Assembly (NCBI RefSeq): GCF_900639865.1
Contig: NZ_CAAAHX010000003.1
Coordinates: 186,001 to 250,000, forward strand
Length of the DNA: 64,000 nt
Direction of reading: 5' to 3'
DNA from: Legionella gresilensis
GTDB taxonomy: Bacteria; Pseudomonadota; Gammaproteobacteria; Legionellales; Legionellaceae
The first letter of the stretch is position 1, and the number at the start of each line of letters is the position of its first letter. Position numbers and translations under genes: made by a program. Positions 56,781 through 64,000 of the stretch are shown piece by piece. The notes beneath the pieces are model-generated. The model did not search any database and was not told where the DNA came from. It worked only from the letters and a program-made list of their open reading frames with translations.

Positions 56781-57425
56781 ATGGATAATTATATGGATCG
56801 TAATCAAGGAATGAATAAAGATTCCTCACGCTCTCAAACTTTTAATCGTGATCAAGATCAAATGATTACAGGCTACTTCCGTGATAAAGATACTGCAGAA
56901 AATGCTTATCGTTCTTATCTGGATCGTGGCTATGATCCTAAAGAAATCAACGTCATTATGTCTGAAGATACTCGCCGCAAACACTATGACTCTGATTTAG
57001 CCAGAGCAAGCTCAAATAGAAACTTATCTGATTCTGAATTATCTGATTCTGATATAGCTGATGATAATGTTGATGGTGATCGTGTTAAAGAAGGTATGGG
57101 GGTAGGTGGTGCGGTTGGTGCTATCGCAGGCGCTACTTTAGGTGCTATTGCTGCTATCGGTACTAACTTAGCCATTCCTGGTTTAGGTTTAGTTATTGCA
57201 GGTCCAATTGCAGCAGCACTTGCTGGTGCTGGCGCTGGTAGCCTTTCTGGTGGTTTAATTGGTGCTTTAGCTGGTTGGGGAATACCTGAAGATAAAGCAC
57301 GCCGATATGAAGAAGGCGTTCGTTCAGGCGGTATTGTTATGGGTGTACGTCGTGACCCTAACCGTGACTATTCAGATCTAGAAAACGATTGGCGTCAATA
57401 TGATATAGATAACGATCGTCGCTAA
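56781..57425 (+). CDS. Glycine-zipper stress-type protein
   Basis: A 214-residue hydrophilic protein with a Gly/Ala-rich hydrophobic centre. The start is polar and rich in Asp, Asn and Arg. Residues ~30-60 (TGYFRDKDTAENAYRSYLDR) match the N-terminal fold of general-stress proteins such as YflT/GSP17M. Residues ~105-170 (GVGGAVGAIAGATLGAIAAI, GAGAGSLSGGLIGALAGWGI) form a glycine zipper that may insert in a membrane. GIPEDKARRYEEGVRSGGIV then closes a ferredoxin-like unit. TAGGAG precedes the ATG and a strong terminator follows. A role in stress is inferred from family resemblance. Confidence 0.8.
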   Translation: MDNYMDRNQGMNKDSSRSQTFNRDQDQMITGYFRDKDTAENAYRSYLDRGYDPKEINVIMSEDTRRKHYDSDLARASSNRNLSDSELSDSDIADDNVDGDRVKEGMGVGGAVGAIAGATLGAIAAIGTNLAIPGLGLVIAGPIAAALAGAGAGSLSGGLIGALAGWGIPEDKARRYEEGVRSGGIVMGVRRDPNRDYSDLENDWRQYDIDNDRR

Positions 57426-57435
57426 AAAGAAGTGT

Positions 57436-57470
57436 AAAAAAAGGGCGGCAATCCCGCCCTTTTTATTTTT
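57436..57470 (+). terminator. Strong rho-independent terminator
   Basis: AAAAAGGGCGG-CAAT-CCCGCCCTTTTT: a GC-rich stem extended by A/T pairs with a T-run, 12 bases after the glycine-zipper gene. Confidence 0.9.
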
Positions 57471-57607
57471 AATAATTAGCCTCTTTAAGCTAAAAAATCG
57501 ATGAATAAACATCCACTTACATAGAAAAATTCTACTTTTTAAAACTCATAGCAGCTGATTCTTTCCTCTGTTACACTACTATTCCCCAAAATTAAGAGAA
57601 ACATTTT

Positions 57608-58681
57608 ATGAGGATTTTAAAATTAGCGATATTGCCATTTTTAATTAGCAATCAACTAGCTGCGCAAGGAATAGAGGTAGCAGGCACATTAACACATAAA
57701 ATAGTTAACACTCATACATCTAATCAATTAAATAAAATTGAACCACCAAAAGAAATTAAACTTCTAAAAATTAAAGTATCAAATAAAGAGAAAGAGTTAC
57801 TTAACTTAAAAGTAAAAAACTTAACAGCGCTTAATAATTATAATGCTAGATCTAAAGGGCCAGCCCAAATCCAATTAGGCATGAATGATGTACCTGTATT
57901 AGATCAAGGGCGTCATGGCACCTGTGTCACTTTTGCCGTAACTGCAGCAATGAACGCAGCCCTTAACCAAGGAGATTATATAAGTCAACTATGCCTATTA
58001 CAGTTAGGCAACTATTTGGCTGAAAATGGTTATAATTTTAGCGGCTGGGATGGCTCATTAGGCCGGACAGTTATTAATCAAATGGAAACTTTCGGTATTG
58101 TTAATAAAGAACAAGAAGCAAATGTGGGTTGCGGTGGTTTAAATAAATATCCGCATGGCGGAGATGATCCAACTACCGCGATGTCTCCTGAAGAATTCCA
58201 TCGTATAAGCGAGCCTCTTAATCCTGAGAAAGTGCAGTCATTTCCTATTTTAGATCCCTACCAAGCATTTAACGAACGAGTTGATATTAATAAAACATTA
58301 GCAGAGGTCAAAAAAGCTTTATTAGCAGGCGATCGGGTGACTTTTGCTGTGTTATTGGTTGATTATGATCTTGGTACAGTGGGCGCTGTTGGTAGTAAAA
58401 ATACCCTTAATGATACTTGGGTACTTACCCCTGTTATTGCTCGAGATGTTTGGCTGAAAAGTGAGTTTGTAGCAGGCCATGAAATGGTTATTACCGGTTT
58501 CGATGATAATGCAGTTGCGAAAGATGATGAAGGCAACAAGCATAAGGGTTTACTAACCTTAAGAAATTCTTGGGGCAAAAATCTTGGCGATAAAGGCAAT
58601 TTTTATATGAGTTACGACTATTTTAAAGTCTTAGCTTTTGAAGCGCAAAGGATAAAAGCGATACAATCTGAAGAATTCTAA
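57608..58681 (+). CDS. Secreted papain-like cysteine protease (C1)
   Basis: A 357-residue C1-family peptidase. Signal peptide MRILKLAILPFLISNQLAAQ, then a ~60-residue Lys-rich propeptide-like part. The mature core has oxyanion Gln100 and catalytic Cys106 (LDQGRHGTCVTFAVTAAMNA), His291 (VAGHEMVITGFDD) and Asn320 (LRNSWGKNLGDKGNFYMSY). All four catalytic-type residues are present, so it should be active. Export followed by type II secretion is plausible in Legionella. AAGAGAAACATTTT precedes the ATG. Confidence 0.88.
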   Translation: MRILKLAILPFLISNQLAAQGIEVAGTLTHKIVNTHTSNQLNKIEPPKEIKLLKIKVSNKEKELLNLKVKNLTALNNYNARSKGPAQIQLGMNDVPVLDQGRHGTCVTFAVTAAMNAALNQGDYISQLCLLQLGNYLAENGYNFSGWDGSLGRTVINQMETFGIVNKEQEANVGCGGLNKYPHGGDDPTTAMSPEEFHRISEPLNPEKVQSFPILDPYQAFNERVDINKTLAEVKKALLAGDRVTFAVLLVDYDLGTVGAVGSKNTLNDTWVLTPVIARDVWLKSEFVAGHEMVITGFDDNAVAKDDEGNKHKGLLTLRNSWGKNLGDKGNFYMSYDYFKVLAFEAQRIKAIQSEEF

Positions 58682-58835
58682 ATATTAAAATTATTTCTTA
58701 AGGCAATATAAAGAAGAACGTCAAATTAAAGATAAACATTAAAAATTTCTATCAATAGCGGTATTAACAAAACTTATTTTAAGTCAAAATACCGCCTTAT
58801 ACTTCGCTCAGTCGTTAAAAATAATTAAACTTTGT

Positions 58836-59955
58836 ACCGGACAAAAGTTTAAAAAGCCTTCTCCGGTAGAACAGCTAAGCACTGAATAAATTGAAGAAAT
58901 CCCTTTATATATTTAGAAAAAGTTAGTTAAAAAATTGCGAAAATTATCTAGCCCGCAGCGAAAGAAGCTATTTTGCGGCCTTCTTTGCTTACGTAATGTT
59001 TTAAGAGCGATAGGTTTAATAGAAGCTTTCCACTCACCAATCCGATGAGCTCAGACAAAGCTCATAGCAAGGAGAGCGAGTATTTTTTCTATACGATCTT
59101 GGTTGGTGACATGGGTATCTTCAAAGCGCCAACTCTTATATTTTAAAGCACAAAAAAGGATTTCAATTTCCCAAGGGCGCAAATAGCAGAAAATCGTATT
59201 TTTAGCGGTTGGTTTGTGATCACGATCAACAGTTCACGTGAATTTTTACTACCAGCAAGATAAAGCTCGTGGCCAAAAACAGATACTTTCATGCCAAAGG
59301 TTTGATGATGGTGAGTAGCTAGATGAGAAAATAACTGCGCTGCTTGGATGAATTTTTTTCGCTTGCTAATACCCACATCGACATTACCTTTGATGCGCAG
59401 ATAAAAGGAATATTTTCAGAAACAAGCCATGAAATCAAGGCCTTACTTAGGAATTCTCGGTCAGCTAACAAGCCTTGTATTGATTGCTTGCCAAAAGTGT
59501 TTACAAAGCATGACAACAGCTCAATTTGTTCATGAGCATTGCTATTGCCTGCTTTTTTTAATGCCGTCTAAAACAAGGGAATGGCAAGGCCTTCATAGCA
59601 AATGGATAACATAAAAACATTAATTGGTTTCTTACCCAATACCAATTTGTTCTATCCATTGTCAGGTAAATTTTACTTTTATCTGTAAAAAATAACACAT
59701 AAATCCAATGTGAAAGTCTTGTAAAATCAAACTCAAAATAAGCGAAAAATCTTAATACCCGTTTATAACGCGAGTGGATAGACGCTTTACCTTGCATCGC
59801 TACTGATAGTTCACTTAAATTAACACTTCTTACTGTAAATAACGTTAATAACATACCCCAAAGCAATCAAGCCTTGCCTTGTGCTAACCTAGTTGATGAC
59901 CTAAAATTGTTCTTAACTCGCTGATGTAATTCATATATGATCCCATCTCAATCAA
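58836..59955 (-). pseudogene. IS4-family transposase, multiply disrupted
   Basis: Minus-strand pieces in three frames join into one transposase: an N-terminal part with LLWGMLLTLFTVRSVNLSEL and VLRFFAYFEFDFTRLSHWIY, then LTMDRTNWYWVRNQLMFLCY (first catalytic Asp), GLLADREFLSKALISWLV (second Asp), and YLAGSKNSRELLIVITNQPL; a frameshifted tail runs to about 58836. Several stops and shifts make it dead. Clear terminal inverted repeats were not found. Confidence 0.75.
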
Positions 59956-60132
59956 TATAAGCATATAAATTACAATTAACTTCAGTGAGTTATCTCCCTC
60001 TTTTCTGCTCCTTTAAGAGTTTTTGCCCAGTAAAAAGATAATTAACTTCTAAACGGTGTTTACTTAACATTATTTTAATCAACATGTACTAAACTTATAT
60101 TTTAGATTATCTAATTTTAATTTACTCTTAAT

Positions 60133-62151
60133 ATGAGTGTTCATGATGCTTTAATAGACCTACATAATATTTTAAATTATCCTAATGAAGAGGGTCTATG
60201 TAACGGGTTTTCTGTACGTTGGTTGGAAGCTTCTCTGTTAGGCAAAGAAGAACAACAACGCTTTGAAAAACGTATCAAGCTTATCGCGTTAACCCCGTTG
60301 TCTGAATTACTTGATGCTATTGATGAAGCTAGAGCAAAAAAAGGTAAAGATTTAACAGAGAAAGATTATGAATTACTTGATATTCTTAGTTTCTATGATA
60401 GTTTAACATTATTCCATATACCAGCTGATTGGGCTTTTATATTTAAACGTCATTTCCTTAGTCAAGAAGATGTGGAAGATATATCCATTATAGCTTCATC
60501 TGATGAAATAAAAAAACGAGGTGGATTAAAACAACTTTATTCAGAGCCCCTAATATTAACTGTAAAAGAAATTGAAACTTATTTAGATGAGCTAAGTCAA
60601 CTATTTAATACCTCTGATGCGCTATCTAAAGAGCCGATAGGCATTTTACTCGGTAGCGAAGATCATACTATTGCTTTAACGTATCAACCAGGTGTAGGTT
60701 GGAATTTTCGTGATATTAATCAAACACCCTTTGATCCCTCTCAAGCTCCCTTCACTAGCCAAAAGATTGCACAAGCAATAAAAAATGGTTTTACCTACAA
60801 AAAAATTAGCCCCTACTCCGCTTTTAATGCTCAAGTAATATTAACTAAGAATGATCCTCGTTGTAATACATTAGAGGCACAGCTAAAAGAATTTAAAAAA
60901 ACTCATCTTATTAATAAAGAGACCGCCGCTCGCAAAACAGATAGTATTAATTTAGTCTATATTGCTGCTCAACATGGTCATCTAGAAGAAGTTAAAAAGC
61001 TGATTCAAACTGGCGCAGAATTAAATCTTTGCGATGATGATAATACCACCCCTATCTCGATTGCAGCGCATAATGGCTATACAGAAATTGTAAAAGTATT
61101 GATTGATGCTAAAGTGAATTTAGACCAAGCTGATGATTTTAATACGACGCCAGTTTGGGCGGCTGCTCGATACGGTCATACAAAAATCGTTGAGTTATTA
61201 GCTCAAGCAGGTGCAGTTTTAAATATGGCCAATACCAATAGGCAGTCGCCACTATGGATTGCTGCTAAAAAAGGTCATATCGAAATAGTTCAACTTTTAA
61301 TTCAATGTCATGCTAAATTACATGAAGCAGATGCAAAAGGCAGAACACCTTTGTGGATTGCAGCTAAATACGGTCATTCTGAAATCATTGAAATATTACT
61401 TAAACATGGCGCAAAAATAGATGAAAAAGATAATAATGGTATTTCACCACTACTTATAGCAGTTAATAATGGGCATGCAGAGGCCGTTAAAACTTTAGTT
61501 CAAGCCGGAGTTGATCTAAGTCAAGTAGATGAAAATGGTAAAACTGCGATGTGGGTAGCAGCTAATAATGGATGTACTAAGGTTATCAAAGAATTAGCAC
61601 ACTTAAACCCTGACTTATTAAATAACAAAGATACAGAGGGGGTTACACCTTTGTTAATAGCAGCTAAAAAGGGGGATGCTGAAAGTGTAGAATTGTTAAC
61701 CCAGTACAAAGATAAAATTGATTTAAACCAAACATTGCAGGGCATGACAGCCATTTTCATTGCCGCTCAAGAAGGCCACTTCATGACTGTTAAAAAGCTC
61801 TTAGAGGCACATGTTGATTATACTTTACCTTTTCGGCGAACTGTAAATGACTTAAAACGCTTTGCCCTAATTAAAAAAGGGGCAGATCTACGACAAAAAA
61901 TTGAAACGATTATACAAGGAAAAAGCGGATCGGATGAAGTATTACTGACACCTTATGATATAGCTAATATTATGGGACATGATAAAATTGCTACACTTAT
62001 TAAGGAATATGAAGTAAAACAAAGTTTGTCGCAAACAAATTTGTTAAAATCTTTAAATCAGTCATTTTTTTCAATAAAATCTGCAAGTGTTCACTCACCT
62101 AAAAACCTTATTTCTGACACTAAGGAAGCGCCAGAACTTGATGGTTTTTAA
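60133..62151 (+). CDS. Ankyrin-repeat protein with C58-like protease N-terminus, putative effector
   Basis: A 672-residue soluble protein. The N-terminal ~250 residues have EEGLCNGFSVRWLEA (Cys23) and LLGSEDHTIALTYQPGVGWN followed by FRDIN (His178, Asp194). This spacing and text match the G.C.G....W / H / D plan of YopT-like C58 cysteine proteases and related effector domains. Residues ~271-575 hold nine ankyrin repeats of 33 residues (for example TPLWIAAKYGHSEIIEILLK), with a possible tenth at ~615-640. The tail is polar. Ankyrin proteins of this kind are classic Dot/Icm effectors of Legionella and Coxiella. Activity and targets are unknown; the protease call rests on motifs only. Confidence 0.8.
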   Translation: MSVHDALIDLHNILNYPNEEGLCNGFSVRWLEASLLGKEEQQRFEKRIKLIALTPLSELLDAIDEARAKKGKDLTEKDYELLDILSFYDSLTLFHIPADWAFIFKRHFLSQEDVEDISIIASSDEIKKRGGLKQLYSEPLILTVKEIETYLDELSQLFNTSDALSKEPIGILLGSEDHTIALTYQPGVGWNFRDINQTPFDPSQAPFTSQKIAQAIKNGFTYKKISPYSAFNAQVILTKNDPRCNTLEAQLKEFKKTHLINKETAARKTDSINLVYIAAQHGHLEEVKKLIQTGAELNLCDDDNTTPISIAAHNGYTEIVKVLIDAKVNLDQADDFNTTPVWAAARYGHTKIVELLAQAGAVLNMANTNRQSPLWIAAKKGHIEIVQLLIQCHAKLHEADAKGRTPLWIAAKYGHSEIIEILLKHGAKIDEKDNNGISPLLIAVNNGHAEAVKTLVQAGVDLSQVDENGKTAMWVAANNGCTKVIKELAHLNPDLLNNKDTEGVTPLLIAAKKGDAESVELLTQYKDKIDLNQTLQGMTAIFIAAQEGHFMTVKKLLEAHVDYTLPFRRTVNDLKRFALIKKGADLRQKIETIIQGKSGSDEVLLTPYDIANIMGHDKIATLIKEYEVKQSLSQTNLLKSLNQSFFSIKSASVHSPKNLISDTKEAPELDGF

Positions 62152-62198
62152 TAACATTTAGGTGTATTACATTAAGTTTATTACATTTAGCTTTTTAT

Positions 62199-62222
62199 AA
62201 GCGCTACTAATTATAGCGCTTA
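62199..62222. terminator. Hairpin between ankyrin gene and purE
   Basis: AAGCGCTA and TAGCGCTT form an 8-base stem between two convergent genes; flanks are AT-rich on both sides. Confidence 0.5.
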
Positions 62223-62249
62223 TTAATTAACTAAGCTTTAAAAGCTATT

Positions 62250-62744
62250 TTAACCTTTAATCACTGAGTTATCTAAAACTTTACGAGCTTGTTCAGCGCG
62301 ATAATTTTTTACAGCTTGCTGATATTCTGGATATTTATTCCCTAAAATACTTGCAGCTAAAATGGCTGCATTAATAGCACCTGCTTTACCCACTGCTAAG
62401 GTACCAACAGGTATACCTGCTGGCATCTGTACGATAGATAAAAGTGCATCTAAGCCATTAGTAAATGTCGATGAAGGAATAGGAACCCCTAAAACAGGTA
62501 ATGTCGTTTTAGCAGCAACTACGCCTGGTAAGTGAGCAGCGCCACCAGCGGCTGCAATAAAAACTTCCACCCCATCTTTCTCTGCAGACTTAAGATATTC
62601 AAATAATGCTTCAGGCGTTCGATGAGCCGATAAAGCGCGCACTTGATGAGGAATATCTAGAGCATCAAGTACTTTGCTTGCCTCCTCCATTAAAGGCCAA
62701 TCTGATTTTGATCCCATTAAAATTGCTACTAGTGCTTTTGTCAT
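62250..62744 (-). CDS. purE: N5-carboxyaminoimidazole ribonucleotide mutase
   Basis: Moves the carboxyl group of N5-CAIR to give CAIR in purine synthesis. Class I PurE of ~164 residues with [33 protein letters not shown] with the catalytic His, [17 protein letters not shown] and GVPIPSS. GAGGAAAAGTG precedes the ATG at 62744. Third in a purD-purN-purE run; no purK is adjacent. Confidence 0.95.
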   Translation of the reverse strand: MTKALVAILMGSKSDWPLMEEASKVLDALDIPHQVRALSAHRTPEALFEYLKSAEKDGVEVFIAAAGGAAHLPGVVAAKTTLPVLGVPIPSSTFTNGLDALLSIVQMPAGIPVGTLAVGKAGAINAAILAASILGNKYPEYQQAVKNYRAEQARKVLDNSVIKG

Positions 62745-62760
62745 CACTTTTCCTCAACTA

Positions 62761-63342
62761 TTATTCATTAGACTTCTTATAAATAAACTTAATTGCCTCA
62801 ACTAGTAAATTACCCTCTAATTGTTGAATACGTGTTTTAAGCGTATAAGGGGTATCCATTGGCAATACCTCACATTGCTTTTGCAAAATAATTGGGCCCG
62901 CATCAACCTCTTCATTAACATAATGGACAGTGCAACCACTGTATGTTTCCCCTGCTTCTAATACGGCTTGATGTACATCCAAATCCATTAGGCCTGCATA
63001 AGCAGGTAACAGGGAGGGATGGATATTAATTACTTTTTCTTGCCAGCTTTGAATAAATTCAGCCGATAAAATACGCATATACCCAATTAAAATGATTAAA
63101 TCAACCTGATATTCTTTTAATAATTGGCTTAATTTATAATCGAATTCTTCTCGAGTTAATCCCTTAGCGGAAAGATAAGTTGCAGATAAACCAGCTTGCT
63201 TCGCTTTCTCTAAAATAGGTGCTTTTGCTTTATTACTAACGACTATTTCTATTGATGCATTAAGCTTTTTTTGCTTTATTGCATCAATAATCGCTAGTAA
63301 ATTCGTACCTCGCGTGGAACCTAAAATACCTAAGCGAATCAT
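62761..63342 (-). CDS. purN: Phosphoribosylglycinamide formyltransferase
   Basis: Transfers a formyl group from 10-formyl-THF to GAR. 193 residues: LGSTRGTNLLAIIDAI, LIILIGYMRILS, INIHPSLLPAY (Asn and His of the active site), GCTVHYVNEEVDAGPII (Asp). The ATG overlaps the purD stop by 4 bases, so it is coupled. Confidence 0.95.
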   Translation of the reverse strand: MIRLGILGSTRGTNLLAIIDAIKQKKLNASIEIVVSNKAKAPILEKAKQAGLSATYLSAKGLTREEFDYKLSQLLKEYQVDLIILIGYMRILSAEFIQSWQEKVINIHPSLLPAYAGLMDLDVHQAVLEAGETYSGCTVHYVNEEVDAGPIILQKQCEVLPMDTPYTLKTRIQQLEGNLLVEAIKFIYKKSNE

Positions 63343-64000
63343 AATTTATGAATCCTTTTCATATCTTGAATACGCAAGTTAATCAATTGCTCTGTGCCGA
63401 TATCACTACGGTGAAACAAGGGACCTTCAATCTGAGAAACTGCTGATTCGGCGACTTTTTCAGCGGCAATAATAGTATCTGCGATACCAACATAAGCTGC
63501 TGTACGTGACCCTGTTGCAATAATTGTCTGGTTATCAATCTCATTAACAGCTGCCAAATAAAGATTTTGTGTATCATCAACGCGACTAACATCAATTGGA
63601 AAATCTTTTAAAGGCTTATCTGGATATCCTTCTGGTACAACATATTTACAGACCGTTGCTTGACTTTTAAATTGTACATTCTCTCTCTTTAAAGACCCCG
63701 TTACCATTTGTTGACATATAGTTACAAAATCCGAATCAAGAATTGATAAAATGTTAAGGCATTCAGGATCACCAAAGCGCGCATTAAATTCAATAACAAA
63801 GATCCCTTTTTTGGTGGCAATAAAGCTACCGTATAAGATGCCGATGTAATCTTGTTTGCATTCTTTTTTTAAAGCTAAAAATACATCTTGGTTAATTTTG
63901 AAAGCGTCAGCAACTTCTTTTTCAGTCAAAAAAGGTAAACTATGATTATGATCAGAGTAACTACCCATTCCGCCTGTGTTAGGACCTTTATCACCTGCAT
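63339..64000 (-). CDS. purD: Phosphoribosylamine-glycine ligase, C-terminal part
   Basis: The minus frame is open to the window edge, so the N-terminus lies outside. Visible: AGDKGPNTGGMGSYSDHN (ATP-grasp), YIGILYGSFIATKKGIFVIE, FNARFGDPE with the metal-binding residues, then the C-domain with CKYVVPEGYP. It forms GAR from phosphoribosylamine and glycine. The ATG at 63968 is internal, not a start. Confidence 0.94.
   Translation of the reverse strand, partial: AGDKGPNTGGMGSYSDHNHSLPFLTEKEVADAFKINQDVFLALKKECKQDYIGILYGSFIATKKGIFVIEFNARFGDPECLNILSILDSDFVTICQQMVTGSLKRENVQFKSQATVCKYVVPEGYPDKPLKDFPIDVSRVDDTQNLYLAAVNEIDNQTIIATGSRTAAYVGIADTIIAAEKVAESAVSQIEGPLFHRSDIGTEQLINLRIQDMKRIHKL

Noticed and set aside
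58363-58599. Minus ORFs over the papain-like gene
   Set aside because: Shadows of a gene with a complete catalytic set.
61000-61800. Tandem repeat pattern, considered as CRISPR or DNA repeat
   Set aside because: The ~99-base periodicity is the ankyrin coding repeat. No CRISPR-type array was seen anywhere in the window.

Overview
The window looks like a chromosomal segment of a Legionella species or a very close relative. Base composition is AT-rich and genes are densely packed. The Entner-Doudoroff order zwf-pgl-edd-glk-eda-sugar porter next to a secreted glucoamylase, and a lone type II secretion gspC/lspC, match the arrangement known from Legionella. Several large proteins have eukaryotic-like or protease-like modules of the kind typical of Dot/Icm effectors. 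No dot/icm gene is in the window, so effector status is inferred throughout.

Layout: 1-0.9 kb, Sel1-repeat protein cut by the window edge. 1.0-3.4 kb, one badly decayed effector-like gene, a gene 3' fragment and two palindromic repeats. 3.5-11.4 kb, M20 peptidase, a fadN-fadA beta-oxidation operon and a lysine/aminoadipate catabolic pair. 11.6-19.6 kb, housekeeping genes lnt-leuS-lptE and holA-nadD, then a DUF1868 gene with a premature stop. 19.7-22.7 kb, tRNA-Arg(CCT) followed by decayed insertion sequences and a broken GIY-YIG gene. 22.9-31.7 kb, a kinase-like protein, DUF2130 protein, orphan FlgD-like protein, hemF, LplT-like transporter, SDR, cold-shock protein, pyrE and a DegS-like protease. 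31.9-40.4 kb, an unknown two-gene operon, asmA-like-mutY, MFS transporter, Ca2+/Na+ antiporter, lspC and a small Sel1 lipoprotein. 40.6-46.9 kb, a 911-residue multidomain putative effector, O-methyltransferase, FAD oxidase and SDR. 47.0-57.5 kb, glucoamylase, MerR/TipAS regulator, Entner-Doudoroff operon and a glycine-zipper stress protein. 57.6-64 kb, secreted papain-like protease, dead IS4 transposase, protease-like/ankyrin protein, and purE-purN-purD (purD cut by the window edge).

Functional links: glucoamylase (exported by signal peptide; in L. pneumophila a type II substrate), the sugar porter, glucokinase and the Entner-Doudoroff enzymes form a starch-to-pyruvate route. fadN-fadA and the aminoadipate pair feed acyl-CoA and amino-acid carbon into central metabolism.

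Most unusual material: (1) the 911-residue protein with an endonuclease/phosphatase-like N-terminus and a GHG...C domain flanked by two copies of one module; (2) an ankyrin protein whose N-terminus has a Cys/His/Asp pattern like C58 proteases; (3) an atypical kinase-like protein; (4) three dispersed palindromic repeat families, each present twice; (5) a decayed gene that can be rejoined across at least three in-frame stops and three frameshifts. All family assignments were made by reading motifs, without database searches.
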